A stretch of DNA of 40,926 nucleotides from a virus: the IMG/VR virus record IMGVR_UViG_3300043425_000687, positions 1-40,926 of that record. One strand, written 5' to 3'. Shown piece after piece: positions 6,518 through 12,997 of this stretch. The notes below the pieces were generated by a model. The model did no database searches, was not told where the DNA came from, and saw only the letters and a list, made by a program, of their open reading frames with translations. Made by a program: the position numbers and the translations under genes. The number at the start of each line of letters is the position of its first letter. Positions within the stretch are counted from its first letter, which is position 1.

Positions 6518-6874
6518 TTAAAACGCAAAAAACTCGAATCGCGGCTCCGGGTATTCTTCGAGTTCTATAAAACGAACCTCTCTCTCCACCATCTCGATAG
6601 TCAACCGCTCGTCGACGTCAACCGAGTCGCCGTCCTGAGTCGTCGAAAGAATTACGGCAATGCCGGCGAGTGGATCGGGGTACTTCCCAAGCTCGAAAAA
6701 CTTCTGGCTCTCTTTGAATAATCCTTCATCGTCGAGCCAGAGAGTAAGCCCAGCACCTACGTCAAGCGCCGTCACGGTATCGCATCGCATGGTCTCATAA
6801 AGGCCCTCTAGGCCATCTGGGATAGCTTGCTTGGTGACCGTGCGGGTATGGGGGTTGATGATGATAGCTTGCAT
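6518..6874 (-). CDS. DUF3846-like phage protein
   Basis: A 118-aa protein. The opening MQAIIINPHTRTVTKQAIP, the central LTLWLDDEGLFKE and the PDPLAGIAVIL strand match the pattern I recall for DUF3846, a family common in phages and mobile elements with no established function. The usual DUF3846 length is about 100-120 aa, so it appears complete. It stands alone between two intergenic gaps. AAGGAA lies about 10 bases before the start. Confidence 0.75.
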   Translation of the reverse strand: MQAIIINPHTRTVTKQAIPDGLEGLYETMRCDTVTALDVGAGLTLWLDDEGLFKESQKFFELGKYPDPLAGIAVILSTTQDGDSVDVDERLTIEMVEREVRFIELEEYPEPRFEFFAF

Positions 6875-6942
6875 GGGTTCATTCCTTTCGGTGTTGATGG
6901 GGGGCAGGGCACAATTACCCCGCCCCAGAATCGGTTATAGGC

Positions 6943-7209
6943 TCAAGACTCGGGCAGGATAAGGGTAACCCCTAGGGCAACTGAAAGATTGCGTCCTAGG
7001 CCAATTGCGCGCGTTATAGCTTGGGCGGCATCATCGCCAGCCCGTGCCGTCTCAGTCCAGACAGCCTGCCAGCGCTTGCCCTTGGGCTTTAGCCACACTC
7101 CGGCCCATTGCACGGCATCAGGCGAGGGGTCAGGGTGGCGCTCGTAATTACCGGATCGGAAGTACCCGACCCGGACTGCTTCAATTCCAATTCCTAATTG
7201 GTCAATCAT
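6943..7209 (-). CDS. Hypothetical protein
   Basis: An 88-aa protein with no family I recognise. It contains a Trp/Lys-rich stretch (WAGVWLKPKGKRWQAVWTE) and an alanine-rich helix after it. It sits just downstream of a strong intrinsic terminator (7232-7260), so it either depends on readthrough or has its own promoter, which I could not place convincingly. No membrane segment or signal peptide is visible. Confidence 0.6.
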   Translation of the reverse strand: MIDQLGIGIEAVRVGYFRSGNYERHPDPSPDAVQWAGVWLKPKGKRWQAVWTETARAGDDAAQAITRAIGLGRNLSVALGVTLILPES

Positions 7210-7231
7210 TTTAGTTTAATTCCTGGGTAAT

Positions 7232-7260
7232 AAAAAACCGAGGGCGCCTGGCACCCCCGG
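7232..7260 (-). terminator. Intrinsic terminator after the MoxR-partner gene
   Basis: On the leftward transcript CCGGGGGTG pairs with CGCCCTCGG (9 bp including wobble pairs) around a CCAGG loop, directly followed by six T. This is a textbook rho-independent terminator. It lies 8 bases beyond the stop codon of the 7268-8302 gene. Confidence 0.88.
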
Positions 7261-7267
7261 CTAACAA

Positions 7268-8302
7268 TTAAGCGGCAATGTCCTTGCCTGCTTCAATGAA
7301 TTCCAAAAGCGCTGGCAGGAGTCGAGACGCATCCTCGCCGAATGTATGGGTTAGGGTAAGCACTCCGTTTGAGTAGCTTACAGCATCACGCGATACGCTC
7401 CGACCATAGTGCGCGCCTACTACCTTTCCCGAGATATCGGCAGAAGCAGTGAAGGCGAGCCACACGACACGGCGCCAGAAGTTGGGCGTCATGAAGCCAG
7501 CAATGAAGGTCGGTGACAGGTACTCTCCGGCCTCCTTCATTTCTACGTCGAACGTGCCATCTTCATTGCCTGAAAACAGGTCGATGCTGTGAAAGCGCTG
7601 GGTAAACTTCACGCTCACGCCGAAAGATTCCAGAGTGTCAACAATCGCCCACACGCTAGCACCGTATGCTGCAAGGTCCTTGGCAGTGCAGTAGCAGGGC
7701 GCGTTCGAGATAGCGACTATCTCGATTTGCTTACAGGGGACTTTCACAACGGGGTTGTCTTCGAAGGCGTCTCCATCCCAACGGCGAGCCTCAACCCATT
7801 GCCCTTCATCGCCATAGACGCGCCTTCGCTTTGGGTAGGCCGACTCAAGCGTCCGCCTGATGTCTTGCATCCAGTCGGTTGACTCAATCCGGTCCTTGGC
7901 AGCGTAAAAGAGTTCCATGTCACCCTCGCCCCGGAAGTAGCGAGAAACGTCTTCAGAGGTGCCGCCAGTGAAGCGCACGCGCTCGGAGTCGTTTCTAAGC
8001 AAGTGCTCTCGGCTTCCCTTATTGAGGTCAGACAGGGCAAGCGACCCGTCGCGCATCCCGTGCCAAAACTTTACCCAAGCGTCAGGGCGTCCAGTCCACG
8101 TCACGTTTTTAGAGGGCTTGCCGCCAATCGTGCGGGTGACTTCCTTTTTGATCGTGGGAGTCCATCCTTTGGGCGGGTAGCGTCCGGGGGGGCGCTTGAC
8201 AGGGTTTTGAACTTCGATTGTCTCGGTGATCGTCTTGACTTCCGTCGGATCAAAGCCCTTGAGAGTAAGGCCGAGGTTTTCAATATCTTTTAAGAGTGCC
8301 AT
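7268..8302 (-). CDS. MoxR-associated protein, DUF7192-like
   Basis: A 344-aa protein (348 if the ATG at 8314 is used). It contains a GKPSKNVTWTGRPDAWVKFW segment, a SRYFRGEGDMELFYAAKDR region, and a Rossmann-like alternation (VEIVAISNAPCYCTA-type strand, then a helix and VSVKFTQRFHS). I recall this gene, annotated DUF7192, next to phage MoxR ATPases. Its position downstream of the MoxR gene suggests an adaptor analogous to the VWA partners of cellular MoxR proteins. No clear MIDAS motif is visible. I prefer 8302, which has a GGA element before it. Confidence 0.65.
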   Translation of the reverse strand: MALLKDIENLGLTLKGFDPTEVKTITETIEVQNPVKRPPGRYPPKGWTPTIKKEVTRTIGGKPSKNVTWTGRPDAWVKFWHGMRDGSLALSDLNKGSREHLLRNDSERVRFTGGTSEDVSRYFRGEGDMELFYAAKDRIESTDWMQDIRRTLESAYPKRRRVYGDEGQWVEARRWDGDAFEDNPVVKVPCKQIEIVAISNAPCYCTAKDLAAYGASVWAIVDTLESFGVSVKFTQRFHSIDLFSGNEDGTFDVEMKEAGEYLSPTFIAGFMTPNFWRRVVWLAFTASADISGKVVGAHYGRSVSRDAVSYSNGVLTLTHTFGEDASRLLPALLEFIEAGKDIAA

Positions 8303-8376
8303 GGTTCCATCCATTTCTAATTAATTATTATTGACTAACGCGCAACTAATAACAGCCACGCCTGGGTATAGCAAGG

Positions 8377-8408
8377 AAAAAATAAGCGCCACCTTCCGTG
8401 GCAGCGCT
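8377..8408 (-). terminator. Intrinsic terminator after the MoxR ATPase gene
   Basis: On the leftward strand an AGCGCTGCCAC arm pairs with GTGGCGCT (a small bulge in one arm) around a GGAAG loop, then TA and six T. It separates the MoxR gene from its partner and may make expression of the second gene partial. Confidence 0.75.
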
Positions 8409-8419
8409 TTCCCCATGAA

Positions 8420-9454
8420 TTAAGCGAAGGCCGCCATGCGCACCGAGTTCTGGTCCCAGCCTTCGAAGATGCGTGCGGCAATCTTGGGAATGTCATAGCC
8501 GGCACGGTGATAAGCGGCAGCGCGCTGAATCGTGCGAGTTCCGACGCACTCCTTAGCCTTGCCCTTTTCGAGATTCTCGCGAGCCGTGTGGAGCTTGCCG
8601 AGGAGTTCAGGAAAGGGGCAAAGCTCGGCTTCAAGCTCGCGGTCATACTCAACCCGGAGCATGGCAAAGCGGTCAAGGGTTGAAGCGTCGAGACGCTCGG
8701 CAGAATTGTAATCAGCAGTAGCGCCACGCCCCGTGGTATTCATGGCGGCAAGGATGACGAACTCCGGATGCCGGCGCTTGGTTTCGCCAGTGTAGGGGTT
8801 GACTGCGATACCGTTAGCCGTCAGGGCATTGATTGCGCACATGGTGTTAGAATCGCCCCGGTCGAACTCGTCGAGGAGATAGACGCCTGGCTTATCGAGC
8901 ATAGACCAGAGGGGGGCCGACACGAAGGGGTTTTTAGTGTCCGGCGTCCAGCGACCAAAGAACTCGGCAGGGCTCATGCCACGCTGTACTGACACGAACG
9001 AAAATGGGACCTTGCGAGCCTCGGCAAGCTGTTTTGCAAGCGTTGTCTTACCCGAGCCACGGGGGCCAGTCAGGGCAAAGTTAAGTTGAAGGCCCGCCTG
9101 AGAGTAAATCTCAACCTCGGTAGCGAGCTCGGAAAATGCCTTGTGCGGCCTATCTTTGAGCACCACGGGAGCCTGCTCATTGATCTTGATACCTACAACC
9201 TTGGGCTTCATGGAGCCCATGAGAGAGAGAATCTTGCCCGCAGTAGCTTCAGCAGAATCGAGCACAGCTTGGGCTCTAGCCTCGAAACCGGACGCTTGAG
9301 CGGCAATCTCGGCCTTGACCATGGTACGCACAAGCGCCTCGGCTTCCTTGACGCGCTCAAGCTCAACTTGGGCGGGGGCCATCACTGCTTCAGGCAGCTC
9401 AACATCGATCAGGTCAATCGAGGGCTCGGTGTAGGGGACAACTTTTGGAGTCAT
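8420..9454 (-). CDS. MoxR-family AAA+ ATPase
   Basis: A 344-aa ATPase. A helical N-terminal part (1-110) precedes the AAA+ core: Walker A GPRGSGKT (130-137), Walker B VYLLDEFD (191-198), sensor-1 asparagine in AAMNTT (about 239), and an arginine-rich SAERLDASTLDRF element that would hold the arginine finger. MoxR proteins are ring ATPases that insert cofactors or remodel complexes with a partner. The likely partner is the next gene, 7268-8302. I use the ATG at 9454, with AAGGAA upstream, instead of the one at 9508. Confidence 0.85.
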   Translation of the reverse strand: MTPKVVPYTEPSIDLIDVELPEAVMAPAQVELERVKEAEALVRTMVKAEIAAQASGFEARAQAVLDSAEATAGKILSLMGSMKPKVVGIKINEQAPVVLKDRPHKAFSELATEVEIYSQAGLQLNFALTGPRGSGKTTLAKQLAEARKVPFSFVSVQRGMSPAEFFGRWTPDTKNPFVSAPLWSMLDKPGVYLLDEFDRGDSNTMCAINALTANGIAVNPYTGETKRRHPEFVILAAMNTTGRGATADYNSAERLDASTLDRFAMLRVEYDRELEAELCPFPELLGKLHTARENLEKGKAKECVGTRTIQRAAAYHRAGYDIPKIAARIFEGWDQNSVRMAAFA

Positions 9455-9511
9455 GGGGAGAGTTCCTTCTTTATTAGTGGTTAGTGCCCGATTCCTTCGA
9501 GCGGTCATAGT

Positions 9512-9529
9512 GGGGGGCCGAAGCCCCCC
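9512..9529 (-). other. Very stable UUCG-type hairpin between genes
   Basis: On the leftward strand GGGGGGC and GCCCCCC form a 7-bp GC stem closing a TTCG tetraloop, 8 bases beyond the stop of the 9538-9729 gene. No T-run follows, so it is a poor terminator. A processing or mRNA-stability element is more likely. Confidence 0.6.
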
Positions 9530-9537
9530 GCAGTCAA

Positions 9538-9729
9538 TCAGATTTTATTACAGTGAGAGATTACCCAGTAGTCAATCTCTTGGCAGTCTTCCAACTCCTC
9601 TTCGGAGAGTTCGCTTAAGATCCCTCGGATGGCAGCCTTGGCCCAAGGGAGAGGAGAATAAACCGCCAAGGTGTGGAGGGCGGCGATAGTTCTTTCGGCT
9701 TTATTGAGATTTGAGATTTCTGAGTCCAT
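9538..9729 (-). CDS. Small acidic hypothetical protein
   Basis: A 63-aa helical protein: MDSEISNLNKAERTIAALH, then a PLPWAKAAIRGILSEL helix and an acidic SEEELEDCQEIDYW segment. CGGAG lies 3 bases before the ATG. It is the first gene left of the repeat-rich non-coding region and therefore probably the first gene of the transcript that includes MoxR. I recognise no family. Confidence 0.65.
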   Translation of the reverse strand: MDSEISNLNKAERTIAALHTLAVYSPLPWAKAAIRGILSELSEEELEDCQEIDYWVISHCNKI

Positions 9730-9769
9730 TTGCTTTGCTCCGTCATTGCTTCAATCAACTTACAAACGA

Positions 9770-9797
9770 TTAATAACACACTTTCTTTCAGCTGCAA
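9770..9797 (-). promoter_or_regulatory. Candidate leftward promoter
   Basis: Leftward TTGCAG (-35, at 9792-9797), a 16-base spacer and TATTAA (-10, at 9770-9775). It sits about 40 bases before the ATG at 9729, just beside the T8A8 palindrome and the CACTAGTG triplet. It could drive the 9729-to-MoxR transcript. Confidence 0.35.
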
Positions 9798-9828
9798 TGC
9801 TTTTTTTTAAAAAAAAGAACTCCCTCTT

Positions 9829-9856
9829 CACTAGTGATCACTAGTGTACACTAGTG
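9829..9856. repeat. Three CACTAGTG repeats at 10-bp period
   Basis: CACTAGTG occurs at 9829-9836, 9839-9846 and 9849-9856, each separated by 2 bases, so the copies fall on one face of the helix. Each unit is itself a palindrome. This is the signature of cooperative protein binding such as iterons or operators. Related ACTAGTG copies occur inside the initiator gene at 14892-14933. Confidence 0.85.
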
Positions 9857-9932
9857 GGATGCTTGTCCTTATATATGTAATGGGTTGCGCTTGTGTAAGT
9901 GTTTGAAATGTCTATTGGTAGCTTGATTCCAT

Positions 9933-9948
9933 GGCTCATGGGTGAGCC
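9933..9948. repeat. GCTCA-N4-TGAGC palindrome, copy 1
   Basis: GGCTCA and TGAGCC are perfect 6-base arms around TGGG. The same arms with a 4-base spacer recur at 10693-10708 and 14947-14962, which suggests a shared protein-binding site or hairpin. A half-site GGCTCA follows near 9966. Confidence 0.65.
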
Positions 9949-10328
9949 GCAGCGTAGCGATACCGGCTCAATCCATGATGCCATCCGAACGAGTATGGGC
10001 GTAGTTCAGCCCAACGGAGTGAGGCATTCATCGAAGGATGGGGGGGTTAAAGGGGTTTAGGGCATAAGCGCAAGCGATGCCCGAGTGTGTAGGGGTATTA
10101 GGGGGGGGAAACGAAAGGGCTGTCAAGGAAAATCGTACTTAGCCAGCCAGAATTCTTGTCAAGTCGAATATATGCGAGATGAGGTGAAATAGTCGTTGCA
10201 TACCGGAAAACGCCTGCGCCGCCCAAAGCGCCCACGAAGCCCCCCAGAGGGGCGAGAAAGTGAGCTTCCCCACGCTCCCAAAACCCCCCAAAAAAGATCG
10301 TTCGTTCATCATCGTCTCTTTGCCCCAC

Positions 10329-10435
10329 GAGTTCGTTCGATCATGCGAACGATGCCTGGGCGATTAGTTCGTTGTGTCGTTGTGAGATCGTTGAAACGAA
10401 CCATGCACAATCGTTTGAGTTCGTTCGATCATGCG
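10329..10435. repeat. Pair of 19-bp direct repeats in a GTTCG-rich cluster
   Basis: GAGTTCGTTCGATCATGCG occurs at 10329-10347 and again at 10417-10435. In the first copy CGTTCG and CGAACG form perfect inverted arms around ATCATG. Several partial copies (GATCGTTCGTTCATC, TTAGTTCGTTG, AAGTTCGTGG) lie between about 10296 and 10480. The cluster looks like a binding array; there is no gene here. Confidence 0.75.
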
Positions 10436-10647
10436 TTCGTGTAACAGAACTCTAATCATGTGCAGTGAATTAAGTTCGTGGCAAAGAACCACGCATGATG
10501 TGAGGACGTGGCAGGAGGAAGGACGAGAATTAAAAGGGGGGTGGGTACGGTGGGGGTACCTGATCCGAGTGGGCCTGTTCCATATAGCACTCCCCCACCT
10601 GTGCCAGTCGGTTCTATATGTTACTTTGCAACACGCCCCAACCAGAC

Positions 10648-10677
10648 TAAACTAGGATAAACTGGGATAAACTTGCT
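10648..10677. repeat. Three TAAACT repeats at 10-bp period
   Basis: TAAACTAGGA, TAAACTGGGA and TAAACTTGCT follow each other directly from 10648 to 10677, one helical turn apart. A TGC-TATAAA element, which resembles an extended -10 box on the plus strand, overlaps the end of the array. The second palindrome copy begins 15 bases further on. Confidence 0.8.
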
Positions 10678-10692
10678 ATAAATGGACGAGGC

Positions 10693-10708
10693 AGCTCAGA
10701 TTTGAGCC
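10693..10708. repeat. GCTCA-N4-TGAGC palindrome, copy 2
   Basis: AGCTCA-GATT-TGAGCC. The 14-base core GCTCAGATTTGAGC is identical to the core at 14948-14961 inside the initiator gene. Read in reverse complement, the 19 bases 10690-10708 differ from 14946-14964 at only two central positions. Confidence 0.7.
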
Positions 10709-10715
10709 ACCCCTA

Positions 10716-10895
10716 TCAGTGAAGCATACGGGGGTCTGGAACGTCCGTGGTTGCGCTGTAGCCGCAGAGTGAGCACTTAGCCCATCCCCTGAGCTCCGGA
10801 TGCGGTATAAGGGTTCCTGAGTGGCAATTAGGGCAAATGTACTGCGCTAATGCCTCTTCGTATTCCCTCATAGTGGGATAAATCTTGGACCCCAT
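10716..10895 (-). CDS. Small zinc-ribbon protein
   Basis: A 59-aa protein with two knuckles, CPNC (21-24) and CSLC (41-44), spaced 16 residues apart: a classic zinc ribbon. It has a helical N-terminus (MREYEEALAQYI) and a short tail. The ATG at 10895 has GGAG about 10 bases upstream but overlaps the phosphoesterase gene by 28 bases. The in-frame ATG at 10871 overlaps that gene's stop as ATGA and would give 51 aa. It probably binds nucleic acid or a transcription component. Confidence 0.72.
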   Translation of the reverse strand: MGSKIYPTMREYEEALAQYICPNCHSGTLIPHPELRGWAKCSLCGYSATTDVPDPRMLH

Positions 10896-11812
10896 TGGTC
10901 AATTACTCCAAATCCTACCGTCCAGTGGACGGTTTTGGTTGCCGTGTAGCTGAGGGGTCTGGAGTTAGGGTCACCAAGATATCCTGCGTTTAATTCAAAG
11001 ATGATCTTACCTGACTCTAATTGTCCGTAATATACCCCGCCTGTATGAGTGTGCCCGCAAATGACGTTCTTAGTAAAGCGCTTTGCATGGCTCCCAAGCC
11101 CTGACAGGTGTCCGTGGGTGAAGTGGTAATTTTCTATAGTTAGCCACTCTCTGGGGTCTGTTACAGTGTGTACTGAATCAAACTGATACCAGCGGTTAAT
11201 TTCTATGAAGATCTCTATTTCTGGAGCAAGCTCCATGACCTTCTTAAGTGGGCGTACATCGTGGTTGCCCATGATCTGGTAAAGGGCTGCCTTGGGGAGC
11301 ATGGCCCTAATCTTGCTCCACATCTCTTCGGCCATCTTCCTTCCAAGCTCTATTTCTGCCTTGGGAGTATAAAGCATGTGGCTTCTAGGAAACTTGGCCC
11401 ATGAGTACATGTCATATAAGTCGCCCACCTGTATGACGTGGGATATATCGGGATTTGCCTCAATAAACTGATATACCGCCTCCAAGGCCCCCACATTCAC
11501 CCATGGGAAGTGCGTGTCGCCTAAGATCAGGAACTTGCTCTTTATGCCTAAGGCTGGCTTTTTAATTGCCGTATCGTGCTGAATGGAGCCGATCGGGGCA
11601 ATGAAGGCAGCATTCTTGTCTGTTTTTTCAGCGTAGGTCTTAAGCCCGGCAGCCATTAAAAAGGGGGTAAACCCCCCGAATAAGCGCCTGTACGCTTTTT
11701 CCCCTATCTTTGTATGCTTTCTATATTCGTCTCTGGTGGGGGAGTGTCCTAACTCTGAAGCAATCTCTTTTAATTCAGCAATTAGCCTATGCTTAAGATC
11801 ACTTTGCCCCAT
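10868..11812 (-). CDS. Calcineurin-like metallophosphoesterase with homing-endonuclease-associated repeat
   Basis: A 314-aa fusion. Residues 5-60 look like a homing-endonuclease-associated repeat, a small DNA-binding helical module (LGHSPTRDEYRKHTKIG, then YRRLFGGFTPFLMAAGL). Residues 92-314 are a metallophosphoesterase with all metal motifs: GDTH (98-101), GD (130-131), GNHD (182-185), HGH (233-235) and GHTH (253-256). It may be a DNA-targeted phosphoesterase or nuclease; the substrate is unknown. No Shine-Dalgarno precedes the ATG, which lies about 8 bases after a candidate -10, so a leaderless message is possible. Confidence 0.83.
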   Translation of the reverse strand: MGQSDLKHRLIAELKEIASELGHSPTRDEYRKHTKIGEKAYRRLFGGFTPFLMAAGLKTYAEKTDKNAAFIAPIGSIQHDTAIKKPALGIKSKFLILGDTHFPWVNVGALEAVYQFIEANPDISHVIQVGDLYDMYSWAKFPRSHMLYTPKAEIELGRKMAEEMWSKIRAMLPKAALYQIMGNHDVRPLKKVMELAPEIEIFIEINRWYQFDSVHTVTDPREWLTIENYHFTHGHLSGLGSHAKRFTKNVICGHTHTGGVYYGQLESGKIIFELNAGYLGDPNSRPLSYTATKTVHWTVGFGVIDQWGPRFIPL

Positions 11813-11818
11813 GACAAA

Positions 11819-11864
11819 ATGGTACAGGGCTTTGACAGTGCGTCAACCAGCCTAGTTTTATAAT
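11819..11864. promoter_or_regulatory. Candidate divergent promoter sharing a TTGAC...GTCAA palindrome
   Basis: TTGAC-AGTGC-GTCAA (11832-11846) gives a -35-like box on each strand. Leftward, TTGACG has a 16-base spacer to TACCAT, followed closely by the ATG at 11812. Rightward, TTGACA is 21 bases from a perfect TATAAT (11859-11864), too long for ideal sigma70 spacing; a weaker TTTTAT lies at 18. The palindrome could also be an operator. Confidence 0.4.
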
Positions 11865-12010
11865 CGGGTGCCAGTCGCGACTCTGGCCTGAACCTACTAG
11901 TTATGTAGCATTCTCGTCCCTGCTACCTTCAGTTTAAGGCACTGCGAGAAATGTGCCCTGCGTGTCTCCAGTGGCTTGTCCGAACGGTTTTATTGCACTC
12001 GCCACAGCCT
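11865..12010 (+). ncRNA. Candidate structured non-coding RNA
   Basis: Four stem-loops follow one another in about 140 bases with no ORF: GCCAG/CTGGC (11870-11887), GTAGC/GCTAC (11905-11926), GGCAC/GTGCC (11938-11957) and GTGGC/GCCAC (11971-12005). A TATAAT lies just upstream on the plus strand. The strand is uncertain, since hairpins read both ways. I match it to no known RNA family. It could also be an untranslated leader or a remnant. Confidence 0.3.
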
Positions 12011-12032
12011 GTCCCACGCCGACCCGATATCT

Positions 12033-12176
12033 TTAAAAACTGCTGCTAATTGCTTTCAATACAAAAGCTGAAAATTTTGTTGCGCCAATGGCAATTAGTT
12101 GAATTGTACTGAGCACAAAAATTAAAACCAAAATACCTAACAAAATACCCAATACGCACTTAAGAATGGCTTTCAC
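12033..12176 (-). CDS. Small hydrophobic membrane protein
   Basis: A 47-aa ORF with a GTG start. GGAG, 9 bases before it, lies in the end of the upstream gene. The sequence VLGILLGILVLIFVLSTIQL forms one strong membrane segment (about residues 8-30), followed by a short amphipathic tail. The gene begins 4 bases after the previous stop, so co-translation is likely. It could be a holin-like or signalling micropeptide. Confidence 0.55.
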   Translation of the reverse strand: MKAILKCVLGILLGILVLIFVLSTIQLIAIGATKFSAFVLKAISSSF

Positions 12177-12179
12177 CTT

Positions 12180-12431
12180 CTATTTCTCCAGCGCAGCCTT
12201 TGCGCGTGACTTCGGAGTCCTGCCACGCTTTCCGTCAGAGAAAGTCGTGCCATTTGCAATGTCAGAAAGCACTGCTCGCAACCTAGCGATTTCAAAAAAC
12301 TGTAGGACGTAAATACGCTCGGCGCCCGGTGGGGTTTTCAGCATATCGTCCAGCGTCTTAACCTCCTGCTCTAGGCGATCAATCTCAGCCCGTAACTCGG
12401 CAGGAGTCATTTTGTCTTTCTTGGAAGCCAT
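12180..12431 (-). CDS. Small coiled-coil protein with basic tail
   Basis: An 83-aa protein. The N-terminal part (PAELRAEIDRLEQEVKTLDDML) is a heptad coiled coil. The C-terminus is basic, with a GKRGRTPKSRAKA stretch reminiscent of an AT-hook. A DNA-binding role is possible. The ATG overlaps the stop of the CsrA-like gene as TAATG. No enzyme motif is visible. Confidence 0.65.
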   Translation of the reverse strand: MASKKDKMTPAELRAEIDRLEQEVKTLDDMLKTPPGAERIYVLQFFEIARLRAVLSDIANGTTFSDGKRGRTPKSRAKAALEK

Positions 12432-12613
12432 TAGTCTTCTCGCTTTTTCTCTAAAGCCTTTGACCTGTAGACAGGAATAGACTTGTCGGCAAACACAATC
12501 AAAGAAGCGCTATAGCCGGAGGCGGAAATCTCTTCGAGCTTAATCTCGGTGTCTCCGACGTAAATAGATTCGCCTTCGTTAATTCTGAGCTTCAAGACGC
12601 CTTTAGCGGACAT
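12431..12613 (-). CDS. CsrA-like RNA-binding protein
   Basis: A 60-aa protein whose strand order resembles CsrA/RsmA. VLKLRINEGESIYVGD (6-21) parallels the CsrA opening (hydrophobic-x-hydrophobic, two basic residues, GES/T-hydrophobic-GD). IPVYR (46-50) corresponds to the region of the RNA-contacting arginine, and a charged helix follows. The histidine usual in that motif is tyrosine here. CsrA dimers bind GGA motifs in mRNA leaders, so this could steer host or phage translation. The start at 12613 has AGGGA 7 bases upstream. The assignment rests on a short alignment by eye. Confidence 0.55.
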   Translation of the reverse strand: MSAKGVLKLRINEGESIYVGDTEIKLEEISASGYSASLIVFADKSIPVYRSKALEKKRED

Positions 12614-12641
12614 GGTGTTTCCCTCTATGACCATTTGTTAC

Positions 12642-12647
12642 ATTGTA
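12642..12647 (-). promoter_or_regulatory. Candidate -10 box before the CsrA-like gene
   Basis: Leftward TACAAT lies about 30 bases upstream of the ATG at 12613 and just downstream of a terminator. The matching -35 (TTATCT at 17 bases) is weak. The box lies in a small TTACA-T-TGTAA inverted repeat, which could be an operator. Confidence 0.3.
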
Positions 12648-12667
12648 ATACATGTATGGTCCAGAGA

Positions 12668-12697
12668 TAAAAAATTTTCTTGGGCTACCGCCGCCCT
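12668..12697 (-). terminator. Intrinsic terminator-like hairpin after lipoprotein gene
   Basis: On the leftward strand GGGC and GCCC close a 7-base loop, followed by AAGAAAA and six T. The stem is short, so efficiency may be modest. It separates the lysis-like genes from the CsrA-like gene. Confidence 0.45.
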
Positions 12698-12733
12698 TAC
12701 ATATGCAAGGCTCTGAGAAGCAAATCAGGCAAT

Positions 12734-12997
12734 TCATTGTTTCTCGCAAGCCTTGAGGCGTTCCTTAAGGGCTGCGAAATCATTCCTCATGCGGTCGAAC
12801 TCAGCCACCAGCATGACGGCGCACTTGCCCTTCTGAATGTCATCCGGGGCGCATACAGACAAAGGAAGGTCGTCCTTGGCAGTGTTGCCCAAGAGAAGCC
12901 CTGCTTCGGGGTCAATTCCGTACCACTTATAGGGGAAGGCAGACGCACATGCCGCCAGAAACAAAATGCCAAGAATAATAAATAGCGCCTTCTTCAT
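12734..12997 (-). CDS. Small lipoprotein, possible spanin or lysis accessory
   Basis: An 87-aa protein with a Lys-Lys N-terminus, a hydrophobic core (ALFIILGILFLAA) and a lipobox LAAC at 14-17, so the mature protein would begin with the lipidated cysteine. The mature part has a FPYKWYGIDPEAGLLLG region, two cysteines, and a C-terminal helix (DRMRNDFAALKERLKACE). It follows a holin-like gene and a small helical gene with ATGA overlap. That order recalls holin/i-spanin/o-spanin cassettes, but it is longer than typical Rz1 and not proline-rich. Confidence 0.7.
   Translation of the reverse strand: MKKALFIILGILFLAACASAFPYKWYGIDPEAGLLLGNTAKDDLPLSVCAPDDIQKGKCAVMLVAEFDRMRNDFAALKERLKACEKQ

Larger units (their letters stand above)
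9730..10715. other. Repeat-rich non-coding region (candidate origin / regulatory hub)
   Basis: About 990 bases without a convincing gene, the largest gap in the genome. From left to right it holds an 18-bp CT8A8G palindrome (9800-9817), three CACTAGTG repeats (9829-9856), a GGCTCA-N4-TGAGCC palindrome (9933-9948), a GGGCAT/ATGCCC hairpin near 10060-10083, a cluster of GTTCGTT-like motifs (10296-10480) with a 19-bp direct repeat, three TAAACT repeats (10648-10677), and a second palindrome (10693-10708). Short ORFs here lack ribosome sites or protein-like composition. Confidence 0.7.

Noticed and set aside
6880-6940. GC-rich hairpin (GGGGCGGGG / CCCTGCCCC) between the genes at 6943 and 6874
   Set aside because: It has a bulge and no T-run on the leftward strand, so I did not call it a terminator.
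10098-10655. Short frames (74-82 aa) in the repeat-rich non-coding region
   Set aside because: They contain direct repeats in different phases, have no ribosome sites and show low-complexity composition; the region is better explained as a binding-site array.
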